Both the position numbers and the translations under genes were made by a program. From Spirochaetaceae bacterium (GTDB taxonomy: Bacteria > Spirochaetota > Spirochaetia > Treponematales > Breznakiellaceae), in NCBI GenBank assembly GCA_031265535.1, contig JAISCO010000153.1, forward strand, positions 1 through 17,212: 17,212 nucleotides of DNA, written 5' to 3'. Positions within the stretch are counted from its first letter, which is position 1, and each line of letters begins with the position of its first letter. The notes below the pieces were generated by a model. It did no database searches and was not told where the DNA came from. It worked only from the letters and a program-made list of their open reading frames with translations. Shown one piece after another: positions 7,476-13,569 of the stretch.

Positions 7476-8888
7476 CTTATTTTTGTTTTTGGCTAAAACA
7501 TCGTCTATGCTGCCCGCCATAAAAAACAGTTGCTCAGGGATATTATCCGCCTCGCCGTCCAGTATCATTTTAAAACCATGTATCGTATCTTTTACCGACA
7601 CATACCTGCCCTCCGTGCCGCTAAACTTTTCGGCAACAAAGAAGGGCTGGCTACAAAAACGCTGCACTTTGCGGGCGCGCGAGACGGCAAGTTTATCTTC
7701 GGCGGAAAGTTCGTCCATACCGAGTATAGCGATTATATCCTGCAATTCATTGTAGCGCTGAAGAAGCTGCTGCGCCTGCCTAGCCGTCTCGTAGTGCTCA
7801 TTACCGACAATAGACGGCTCAAGTATGCGTGAAGTGGAGGCCAACGGATCGACAGCGGGATATATGCCTAAGTCTACAATTTTGCGGTCAAGAACCGTTG
7901 TAGCGTCAAGGTGGGCGAAAGTCGTCGCAGGCGCCGGATCGGTAAAATCGTCAGCCGGCACGTAAACCGCCTGTACGCTCGTAATTGAACCGCGCGACGT
8001 GCTCGCAATGCGTTCCTGCAAAGCGCCCATCTCGTTTGCTAATGTAGGTTGATAGCCAACCGCGCTTGGTATGCGCCCCAAAAGCGCTGAAACTTCCGCT
8101 CCAGCCTGTATAAACCGGAAAATGTTATCGATAAACAGAAGTACGTCCTGACCGGATTCATCGCGGAAATTTTCCGCCATCGTTAAACCGGAAAGCGCCA
8201 CGCGCATGCGCGCCCCGGGCGGCTCATTCATTTGGCCAAAAACAAGGGCGGTTTTTTTTATTACGCCCGAATCGTTCATATCGTTCCAAAGGTCGTTCCC
8301 CTCGCGGCTGCGTTCGCCAACGCCGGAAAACACTGAATAACCGGAATGTTTTGTGGCAATATTATGGATAAGCTCCATTATTATGACGGTTTTCCCTACA
8401 CCCGCGCCGCCAAAAAGTCCTATCTTGCCGCCTTTTGCGTAAGGCGCAACAAGGTCTATTACTTTAATTCCTGTCTCAAAAACTTCTGTCGCCGGTTTTT
8501 GTTCGGCAAAAGGCGGCGGATCGCGATGAATTGTTTCATATTTTTTGCAGGAAAATGAGCCAAAGTCATCAATTATGTTACCGGTTACGCTGAACATTCG
8601 TCCTAAAACTTCTTCTCCTACCGGAACTTTTATAGGCGACCCTGTGTCTAACGCCTCTAAACCGCGCATTAGCCCTTCAGTAGCGGACATTGCGACACAG
8701 CGTACACGGTTATCTCCAATGTGCTGTAAAACTTCCATTACTACTTTGCGGTCGGATTGTCCTGTAATCCCGCTCTCAGCCTGTAAATTAACTTCCAGCG
8801 CGTTAAGGATTGCCGGCACTTCGCCTTCTTTGAATCTAACGTCTATTACCGGTCCCACTATCTGAGTTATAATTCCAACATTGTCCAA
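7470..8888 (-). CDS. atpD: F-type ATP synthase beta subunit (catalytic)
   Basis: This 472-residue protein is full length for F1 beta, which makes or hydrolyses ATP at the catalytic site. Visible motifs are the N-terminal barrel GIITQIVGPVIDVRF, the P-loop GGAGVGKT (160-167), GERSREGND (191-199) with the catalytic Glu at about 192, the Walker B strand VLLFIDNIFR (249-258), SAVGYQPTL, and the DELSAED hinge loop (392-398). The start is placed at TTG 8888, not the upstream ATG at 8921. AGGAG at 8900-8896 is spaced seven bases from the TTG, and the protein then begins MDNVGIITQ like its homologues. The usual GERTREGN reads GERSREGN, a mild change. atpC follows after the inserted nuclease gene. A sigma-70-like promoter lies just upstream. 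Confidence 0.95.
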   Translation of the reverse strand: MDNVGIITQIVGPVIDVRFKEGEVPAILNALEVNLQAESGITGQSDRKVVMEVLQHIGDNRVRCVAMSATEGLMRGLEALDTGSPIKVPVGEEVLGRMFSVTGNIIDDFGSFSCKKYETIHRDPPPFAEQKPATEVFETGIKVIDLVAPYAKGGKIGLFGGAGVGKTVIIMELIHNIATKHSGYSVFSGVGERSREGNDLWNDMNDSGVIKKTALVFGQMNEPPGARMRVALSGLTMAENFRDESGQDVLLFIDNIFRFIQAGAEVSALLGRIPSAVGYQPTLANEMGALQERIASTSRGSITSVQAVYVPADDFTDPAPATTFAHLDATTVLDRKIVDLGIYPAVDPLASTSRILEPSIVGNEHYETARQAQQLLQRYNELQDIIAILGMDELSAEDKLAVSRARKVQRFCSQPFFVAEKFSGTEGRYVSVKDTIHGFKMILDGEADNIPEQLFFMAGSIDDVLAKNKNKE

Positions 8889-8912
8889 TCGAAAACTCCT
8901 AGCTAAACGTGT

Positions 8913-8949
8913 ATCAATCAATCTACTACTCCATGCCCCCCCTTGTCAA
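8913..8949 (-). promoter_or_regulatory. Sigma-70-like promoter of atpD with a G7 run in the spacer
   Basis: On the - strand a perfect TTGACA (8949-8944) is followed, after an 18-base spacer, by TAGATT (8925-8920). The spacer contains seven consecutive G residues (8942-8936). The predicted start near 8913 leaves a short leader before the AGGAG site of atpD. Confidence 0.5.
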
Positions 8950-8967
8950 CCATTTGCCATGGAGGCA

Positions 8968-9220
8968 CATGCGCTCCGCGCTAACATACCCAAAGCAGCC
9001 TTCACTTCATGCCTTTGGTAAGGCAAGGGCGCTTGGCATACGCGCCCGCCAGCGGGTTTTCATGCGCTCCGCGTTAGCCCGCCAGCGGGTTTTCATGCGC
9101 TCCGCGCTAACATACCCAAAGCAGCCTTCACTTCATGCCTTTGGTAAGGCAATGGCGCTTGGCATACGCGCCCGCCAGCGGGTTTAACATACGCTCCGCG
9201 TTAGCCCGCCAGCGGGTTTT
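8968..9220. repeat. 126-bp tandem direct duplication built from short palindromic units
   Basis: A long unit (8968-9060) and a short unit (9061-9093) together form a 126-bp block that is repeated almost exactly at 9094-9220, followed by a partial third start at 9221. Each unit begins with CATGCGCTCCGCG and ends with CCCGC-CA-GCGGG plus a T-run. Long units also carry a TGCCTT-TGGT-AAGGCA palindrome. The units touch each other with no unique spacers. No gene is encoded; the open + strand frame merely translates the repeats. Confidence 0.85.
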
Positions 9221-9240
9221 CATGCGCTCCGCGTTAGCGT

Positions 9241-9587
9241 CTTGCCGCCACAAACTTGTTTGCGCTGTTGGACGGGACACGGCGTTCATTCCGATAGCGG
9301 CTTTCGATGGTTTACCATTCGCGTTGGAGGCGACATAACTACGGTTTCTTACATACACAGAGTTTTGCTCCGCAAAACTCCCAAGCTCAACGCAGTTGAG
9401 CAGCAAACTTGTTTGCGCGCTTGCGGCGGTTAGATTTGGCAACGCCAACAAAAATGGTAGTAAACAGGTTTGCGTAGCAAACCTCTACAGATGATAAATT
9501 TCCTTACCATATCGAGCCTCCACTCAAACCAATACAACGCTTAGGATACCGCATCGAACCGCAGGTTCGCGCTTGCCCTGCGGAGGC
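9241..9587. other. Gene-free region dense in short-loop hairpins
   Basis: No gene is supported. Hairpins with 2-3-base loops follow one another: CAAAC-TT-GTTTG (9251-9262), GAGTTTTGC-TCC-GCAAAACTC (9360-9380), GCTCAAC-GCA-GTTGAGC (9385-9401), GCAAAC-TT-GTTTGC (9403-9416), TTGGC-AAC-GCCAA (9436-9448) and AGGTTTGC-GTA-GCAAACCT (9466-9484). None ends in a clear T-run. The - strand frame at 9128-9451 crosses the tandem repeats and is not believed. Confidence 0.65.
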
Positions 9588-9821
9588 TCATATGGAAGCG
9601 GCGGCTATCTTTTCGCGGACCAGTTCGCCGATAATTTCCGCCGGAGTCTTGTTCATGGCCTGGGCAACGGACTTAATGTAGCCTGCGGAAAATTGATCCA
9701 AAATTACCATGCGGTCACGGCGGTCGGTAAAAAAACCACCCGGCTTGCCCGCAACATTGGGCGGGTTAAGAGTCACCTCATCATCCAGCGCCCAGGCTTC
9801 TTCTTCAGTCATACGCGCCAT
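9588..9821 (-). CDS. Putative antitoxin of a small toxin-antitoxin-like pair
   Basis: This 77-residue protein has an acidic N-terminal part (MTEEEAWALDDEVTLNPP), a Gly/Pro turn (GKPGGFF), and a C-terminal segment. That segment, a short strand RMVILDQFSA followed by two predicted helices (YIKSVAQAMNKTPAEIIGELVREKIA), resembles a ribbon-helix-helix DNA-binding fold. AGGAGG (9832-9827) lies five bases before the ATG and overlaps the TAG stop of the preceding toxin-like gene, so the two are translationally coupled. Toxin first and DNA-binding antitoxin second is the order used by BrnT/BrnA and several HigBA-like systems. The toxin-antitoxin assignment comes from size, order and coupling and from memory of similar unnamed treponemal proteins. 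Confidence 0.6.
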   Translation of the reverse strand: MARMTEEEAWALDDEVTLNPPNVAGKPGGFFTDRRDRMVILDQFSAGYIKSVAQAMNKTPAEIIGELVREKIAAASI

Positions 9822-9830
9822 GTCTGCCTC

Positions 9831-10082
9831 CTAAAATCCCGTCAGGGGGAGATATTTCCTTGTGCATTTCATCGCATGAAATATATTGACCGTATCGTCA
9901 TCAATACGATTGTACATTATCTCAAGCAGCCGTTGCTTTGTATCATAGCCCAAAACCAGATATTTGTTATGAAAACCTTCCAAAAGGTCTTCATAAAGCG
10001 GATGCATTGCGGCCCAGCGTATGTCTTCTTCGCTTATATCGTGGCGAAAGGCCGCTTCGTTGAATTCAACGCCGTCATCCAT
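9831..10082 (-). CDS. Putative toxin partner (BrnT/DUF4258-like small protein)
   Basis: This 83-residue protein has an N-terminal segment FNEAAFRHDISEEDIRWAAMHPLYED (a helix with the H-x-I-S-x-E-D pattern common in BrnT- and DUF4258-type proteins). After it come three predicted strands: KYLVLGYDTKQ, RLLEIMYNRI and TVNIFHAMKCTRKYLPL. This helix plus beta-sheet plan is that of small RelE-like toxins, with a closing HAMKCTRKY segment that could hold catalytic residues. Family membership is not certain. The gene is followed after nine bases by the coupled antitoxin-like gene. No Shine-Dalgarno sequence is seen before the ATG. A promoter with TTGTCG and TATAGT boxes 17 bases apart would start transcription almost at the ATG, so the transcript may be leaderless. 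Confidence 0.55.
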   Translation of the reverse strand: MDDGVEFNEAAFRHDISEEDIRWAAMHPLYEDLLEGFHNKYLVLGYDTKQRLLEIMYNRIDDDTVNIFHAMKCTRKYLPLTGF

Positions 10083-10118
10083 ACTATAAACTATACTCTA
10101 GTATCTACCTGACGACAA
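10081..10118 (-). promoter_or_regulatory. Promoter and operator-like inverted repeat of the toxin-antitoxin pair
   Basis: On the - strand, TTGTCG (10118-10113) and TATAGT (10095-10090) are separated by 17 bases. The segment also holds the inverted repeat ATACTA (10081-10086) / TAGTAT (10099-10104), which spans the -10 box and touches the start codon. An inverted repeat at this position is typical for autorepression by a toxin-antitoxin complex. On the + strand a TATACT lies at 10092-10097, so a divergent transcript is possible. Confidence 0.45.
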
Positions 10119-10166
10119 CACGCGGCACGGGAAACGCAAAAGGCGCCTGACACCTAATAGAAAGAA

Positions 10167-10195
10167 CCGTCCGGGTACAAGCCGGGCGGCTTTTT
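10167..10195 (+). terminator. Intrinsic terminator without an assigned gene
   Basis: CCGTCCGG pairs with CCGGGCGG over eight base pairs (one G-U) around a GTACAAG loop and is followed by CTTTTT. This is a textbook Rho-independent terminator on the + strand, but no + strand gene lies before it; the nearest genes run away on the - strand. Confidence 0.75.
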
Positions 10196-10225
10196 CCTAA
10201 AGAGCAAAGGGAAGAGGCAGGGCTG

Positions 10226-10245
10226 TCCCCCGTGTTTGCGGGGGA
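10226..10245. repeat. GC-rich 7-bp hairpin downstream of the terminator
   Basis: TCCCCCG (10226-10232) pairs with CGGGGGA (10239-10245) around a TGTTTG loop. A CTTTTGTTT stretch follows six bases later, so it might act as a weak second terminator on the + strand. Confidence 0.4.
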
Positions 10246-10274
10246 TGGCGCTTTTGTTTAGATGAGAGACAAAA

Positions 10275-10316
10275 TAAAAGATAACGAGTAGGCAAGAGTC
10301 TGTCTGTTATCTTTTA
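10275..10316. repeat. 11-bp perfect inverted repeat with a 20-base loop
   Basis: TAAAAGATAAC (10275-10285) and GTTATCTTTTA (10306-10316) are perfect complements. The loop has no clear structure and there is no gene. It could be a protein-binding site, a small mobile-element scar or a transcript hairpin. Confidence 0.5.
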
Positions 10317-10630
10317 CCTGTCTATTTCCTTGACTAAGGTTTAATACTGAGTATATACCTTGGTAAATTTGGTTCTGGATTTAATTATCAGAAATCTGCA
10401 AAGTGGGGCCTATTATTCTATCGGGTTATTAAAAAATGCCATAAAAATCTCGTTCACACGTTAAATGACCTTCTTTGTTAACTACCCTTATTGAAGGGAA
10501 TTAAGTAGGATCTTTTATTTACTCATCTATTGGCGATTTGCGGAAGGGCGCGTTGCCGCATTGATATTAACGCTCATTGTTCACCGCTAACACCCGTATA
10601 TTTTTCCAAGGGTGATATAATATAGGTGAA

Positions 10631-10660
10631 GCTGTTCCAAAACTTCAGTTTTGGAACAGC
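10631..10660. repeat. Perfect 30-bp palindrome, solo hairpin copy 2
   Basis: GCTGTTCCAAAACT and AGTTTTGGAACAGC form fourteen uninterrupted base pairs around TC. It is the perfect form of the hairpin at 5903-5938, and its arm carries the tip sequence of the 75-bp element found 62 bases downstream. Confidence 0.8.
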
Positions 10661-10721
10661 AACCTTAGATTTAATAGAAAAAGCGGGCCGGACTTTAGTC
10701 CGATTAGACCGATTTTTCGAA

Positions 10722-10796
10722 GAGCTTGTTCCATCGCAAACAAAGTTTGCGCACCATGCGCTTTAGCGCATAGTCGATTAGTTTTGGAACAAGCTC
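10722..10796 (-). repeat. 75-bp MITE-like element, copy 2 (intact termini)
   Basis: The ends are perfect 12-bp inverted repeats, GAGCTTGTTCCA and TGGAACAAGCTC. Inside are the hairpins CGCAAAC-AAA-GTTTGCG and ATGCGCT-TT-AGCGCAT. It is the reverse complement of 1755-1829 with six differences by eye. There is no coding capacity. It ends 34 bases before the ATG at 10831. The sequence just after it (GTGTTAATGATT) equals the end of the double-hairpin element, so it may have inserted next to or into one. Confidence 0.8.
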
Positions 10797-10830
10797 AGGT
10801 GTTAATGATTTTTATCACGAGGAGATTTAT

Positions 10831-11214
10831 ATGGAGAATTTTAAAAACAAATCATCCCCCCCACCCCCCGCCAAGCAGCAGATCCCCACGACGCGATACG
10901 TCAGTCCTTCCGGCGGCAATGACGACAATAACGGTGAAACAGCGGGGGCCCCTTTCCAGACGGTACAAGCCGCGCTGGCCAAAGTGGCTACGGATTATAA
11001 CGGTTCATGGCCGGGGAAAAATACGGCAAATGAGCAATCGGCCGCAATCGTGCTGCTGGACACGCTCACGGTGGATGGCGACAGCAAGATCGAGATAAGC
11101 GGGAACGGGTTGTATCCGCCCCTCATCCTGCGGGCTCAGACACCGGTGCCGGAGGGAAATGTAACCCTGGCGGCGGCGTTTGACGGCCCCTGCTTACGGT
11201 TGGGCAAGGCGTAA
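10831..11214 (+). CDS. N-terminal fragment of a frameshifted beta-helix surface-type protein
   Basis: This frame is 127 residues long. It begins with a short polar N-terminus and a Pro run (SSPPPPAKQQIP), followed by RYVSPSGGNDDNNGETAGAPFQTVQAALAKV. That last segment is the entry motif of right-handed parallel beta-helix proteins. It stops at a TAA just after LRLGKA. Adding one G to the GGG at 11202-11204 would join it without a break to the next frame (LRLGQGVKLTLRNITLKGIA). The start is well supported: GAGGAG lies six bases before the ATG. No signal peptide is present, which is odd for a family that is usually exported, so the gene may also have lost its true 5' end. Runs of seven and six C residues lie in codons 9-13. 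Confidence 0.7.
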   Translation: MENFKNKSSPPPPAKQQIPTTRYVSPSGGNDDNNGETAGAPFQTVQAALAKVATDYNGSWPGKNTANEQSAAIVLLDTLTVDGDSKIEISGNGLYPPLILRAQTPVPEGNVTLAAAFDGPCLRLGKA

Positions 11215-11222
11215 AGCTGACG

Positions 11223-12035
11223 TTGCGGAACATCACTTTGAAGGGCATAGCCACCAACACCGTCCCCCTTGTTACGGTGGCCGGCGGGCATCTCGTCCTT
11301 GAAGCCGACGCGGTTATCAAGGACGACACGACCACCTGCGTCATCCCCGACGGCGGCTACGGGATCCTCACCTACGGCGGCGGCGTGCATGTGCAATCCG
11401 GAACCTTCACGATGAACGGCGGAACCATCAGCGGCAATTCCGTCAAGAGCGGCACTTTCGGCGGCGGCGTGTTTGTCGAAGTCACCGGCGCGTTCACTAT
11501 GAATGGCGGGGACATCAGCGGCAATTCCGCCGGCGGCGGCGGCGGTGTGTTTGTCGGTTTCTTCAATCCTCTACTGACCTACACCGGCAGCAACACCGGA
11601 ACCTTCATGATGAATGGCGGGACCATCAGCGGCAATTCCGCCACCAATCCCAGCGGCGACGCCTACTTGTTTAATCCCGGCGGCGGCGTGTATGTGGACA
11701 CCGACGGCATGTTCACCATGACGGGCAGCGCCGTCATAAGCGGCAATACCACCATCTACAACAGCAACCAGGGCGATGCCGATGTATTCGGCGGCGGCGT
11801 GTATGTGAGGAGGGACGGCGTCTTCACCAAGTCCGGCAACAGCACTATTTACGGCTACAGCGCCGGCGACTCCAACAGCAACAAAGTCGTAGGCACTGAC
11901 GGGTCGTCCATCTTGGCGAATAAAGGCCACGCGGCCTATGCCAAGGCCGACAGCAAACAACGCAACGGGATGGCGGCAGAGGGCGTGGATATGCGCTACA
12001 GGGTCTCTGGGCAAGGGGATACCGGCTGGGAGTAG
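11223..12035 (+). CDS. C-terminal fragment of the same beta-helix protein
   Basis: The frame opens at a TTG and gives 270 residues rich in Gly, Ser, Thr and Asn. It carries at least four repeats of a pattern close to GTFTMNGGTISGNS followed by GGGVYV, each forming one or two coils of a right-handed parallel beta-helix. Treponemes carry families of such repeat proteins, thought to be surface or periplasmic adhesin-like or carbohydrate-interacting proteins; no enzyme motif is seen. The end is a polar region with SKQRNGMAAEGVDMRYRVSGQGDTGWE. It is almost surely the 3' part of the frame starting at 10831. Alone it lacks a ribosome binding site, so it is probably a broken gene unless the frameshift is a sequencing error or programmed. 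Confidence 0.7.
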   Translation: MRNITLKGIATNTVPLVTVAGGHLVLEADAVIKDDTTTCVIPDGGYGILTYGGGVHVQSGTFTMNGGTISGNSVKSGTFGGGVFVEVTGAFTMNGGDISGNSAGGGGGVFVGFFNPLLTYTGSNTGTFMMNGGTISGNSATNPSGDAYLFNPGGGVYVDTDGMFTMTGSAVISGNTTIYNSNQGDADVFGGGVYVRRDGVFTKSGNSTIYGYSAGDSNSNKVVGTDGSSILANKGHAAYAKADSKQRNGMAAEGVDMRYRVSGQGDTGWE

Positions 12036-12069
12036 TGAACAATTAACAATGCGGAATGAATAGTCAAAT

Positions 12070-12099
12070 ACCCCCGGGCAAAGCCAGGGGTTTGTTTTT
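12070..12099 (+). terminator. Intrinsic terminator of the beta-helix gene
   Basis: ACCCC pairs with GGGGT, and an inner GGC-AAA-GCC extends the stem (12070-12091). It is followed by TTTGTTTTTG on the + strand. It lies 35 bases after the stop codon of the beta-helix frame. On the - strand the T-run is poor. Two more small hairpins follow (AACCG/CGGTT at 12103-12119 and CCGCC-TAAA-GGCGG at 12130-12143). Confidence 0.7.
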
Positions 12100-12240
12100 G
12101 TGAACCGTTCAAAGCGGTTGATTTTGGAACCGCCTAAAGGCGGCTTTTGCGGTAAAAGTTAGCGCTGATTTTTGTTTTGAAATCGGAATCCCTGCTGTCA
12201 TGTCAAGCCGCCTCAGTCCATGGAAAAAACATATACGGTG

Positions 12241-13569
12241 TTAGAATGTGTAGCTTAACTCAATCTTTACAAAGCTGTTTTTGTGGTACTGTCCAAACTG
12301 TCCCTCATCCCTGCCGCCGAATATGCCGCCCGAAACTTCCGCTTTAACGGCGTCTCTGGTCCAGATGAGCGCCGGCACGATAAAGAAATCGCGGTCTTCT
12401 ATGTCCCAAAGCGCGGCGGCGCGGAGTTCAAGTTCGTCTCTCAGGAATTTTTTTGAGAGTATCGCCGTAATCTGCGTAAATGTTGTATCAGCGTCCGCCT
12501 CCATATCCAGCAGGGGATTTTCGCCGATTTTATTGTACAAAAGCCGTATCGTTTCGTTGCACTGAAGGTTAAAGTTGACTCCCCACACAATATCGCGGTC
12601 AAAACCTAGCGACCACAGAAGATGCGGGTTATAAACCGCGCCGTCGTCTCCGTCAAGGTCGTCCGTTATGTTGGCGGCGCACTCGGCTCGAATGTTATAA
12701 CCCGCTATTACCTGCGCGTAATCCAAGCCGATTTGATGGTACGAGTTGTACCGCACGTCTATAGATAATGACGAGGGATCGGACGGGTCAAAATTCAACT
12801 TAAAAGCGGGTTTTGGAAGTCTGCCGTAGTAATACTGCGCTCCTATATCTGAGGAACCGACGCTGCTTGTAAAGCGCAGCCCTGCCTGCGCGTAGTTGAT
12901 TGTTGAAGGAGGTGAAGGATCGGGATAATTGTTGGGGGGGATTAACGACAGCAGTTCGGCAATCTGACTCGGCGCCCAGCGTCCGTCCCACGCAAATTTA
13001 GTCGATTCGAAAACGGGAACAAAAACGCCCTCTAATTTAGAAAACTGCCCGATACGCGCCGTGGCGTGGATTAGCGGGCGGGCGATTTTAATGTCCATAG
13101 TGTTGCTTATGTCGGTTATTTCGCGGTTATCAAGCGGGTTAATCACATCAAGCGGGCCCAAACTATCCGCCTTGCCCCAAACGAGTTTACGCAAGCCTCC
13201 TTCAATTTCAAGATTGCCAAAATACGCGCAGAGGTAGGCCTCGTCAAAGTCAATAGGAAAATCTTGCTTTTCCTTGTCGGGTGATAATTTCAAATTGATT
13301 ATAGCATCGCCAAAAGAATTTCCGGCGTAAAAATTGAGTTTACCGGAAAACACATTGCCAAGCCGCGTATGATCGGCGCCTTCGGAAAAATCATCAACAT
13401 AGCCCAACAATGAAGCCGAAACTTCTCCGCCTACCGTTACCGCAAACGGTATAGCATCAAAATCCATGTCATCAGTATCTTCATCAGAAAACCCGAAATC
13501 CTGGGAAAATATCGGCATGGCAAGGACCGGTATCAGCGCCAAAAAAATCAGATTGAATTTCCGGCTCAT
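12241..13569 (-). CDS. Outer-membrane beta-barrel of an RND/LolA-like envelope system (DUF1302-like)
   Basis: This 442-residue protein has a signal peptide (residues 1-23, hydrophobic core LIFLALIPVLAMPIF). An acidic, Phe-containing mature N-terminus follows (DFGFSDEDTDDMDFDAI, 24-40). The rest is a long run of amphipathic strands ending in VKIELSYTF; a C-terminal Phe is the classic signal for insertion by the BAM complex. The segment LEIEGGLRKLVWGKADSLGPLDVINPLDNRE resembles the DUF1302/porin-type barrels that accompany LolA-like and MMPL genes. Its ATG overlaps the stop of the LolA-like gene by four bases (ATGA), so the two are translationally coupled. It would form the outer-membrane exit or entry point of the system. 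The family assignment is tentative; location in the outer membrane is firmer. Confidence 0.8.
   Translation of the reverse strand: MSRKFNLIFLALIPVLAMPIFSQDFGFSDEDTDDMDFDAIPFAVTVGGEVSASLLGYVDDFSEGADHTRLGNVFSGKLNFYAGNSFGDAIINLKLSPDKEKQDFPIDFDEAYLCAYFGNLEIEGGLRKLVWGKADSLGPLDVINPLDNREITDISNTMDIKIARPLIHATARIGQFSKLEGVFVPVFESTKFAWDGRWAPSQIAELLSLIPPNNYPDPSPPSTINYAQAGLRFTSSVGSSDIGAQYYYGRLPKPAFKLNFDPSDPSSLSIDVRYNSYHQIGLDYAQVIAGYNIRAECAANITDDLDGDDGAVYNPHLLWSLGFDRDIVWGVNFNLQCNETIRLLYNKIGENPLLDMEADADTTFTQITAILSKKFLRDELELRAAALWDIEDRDFFIVPALIWTRDAVKAEVSGGIFGGRDEGQFGQYHKNSFVKIELSYTF

Larger units (their letters stand above)
10113..10830. other. 718-bp gene-free, highly structured region
   Basis: No gene longer than a few codons is supported on either strand. 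In order it holds an intrinsic terminator (10167-10195), a GC-rich hairpin TCCCCCG/CGGGGGA (10226-10245), an 11-bp inverted repeat TAAAAGATAAC/GTTATCTTTTA (10275-10316) and an imperfect inverted repeat CTAAGGT/ACCTTGG with inner ATAC/GTAT (10334-10363). These are followed by an AT-rich stretch with a TATAAT box (10616-10621), the 30-bp palindrome (10631-10660), a CGGACT-TT-AGTCCG hairpin (10689-10702) and the 75-bp element (10722-10796). The TATAAT has no good -35 but could serve the gene at 10831. Confidence 0.6.

Noticed and set aside
8909..9187. Open + strand frame of 92 codons with repeated peptides
   Set aside because: The repeated peptide is only the translation of the 126-bp DNA duplication; there is no Shine-Dalgarno site and it is antisense to the atpD leader.
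8968..9240. CRISPR array
   Set aside because: Repeat units touch each other and vary in length; there are no unique spacers of constant size and no cas genes.
9573..10112. Long + strand frame of 179 codons
   Set aside because: It is the antisense shadow of the toxin-antitoxin-like pair, whose - strand frames have a strong coupled ribosome binding site and protein-like sequences.
10113..10260. Riboswitch (for example GEMM or another ligand-binding leader) before the structured hairpins
   Set aside because: No conserved core sequence of a known class was recognised, and no gene follows within a sensible distance.
11136..12014. Several - strand frames opposite the beta-helix gene
   Set aside because: They are mirror frames of the Gly/Ser/Asn repeats with GC-rich codons and no ribosome binding sites.
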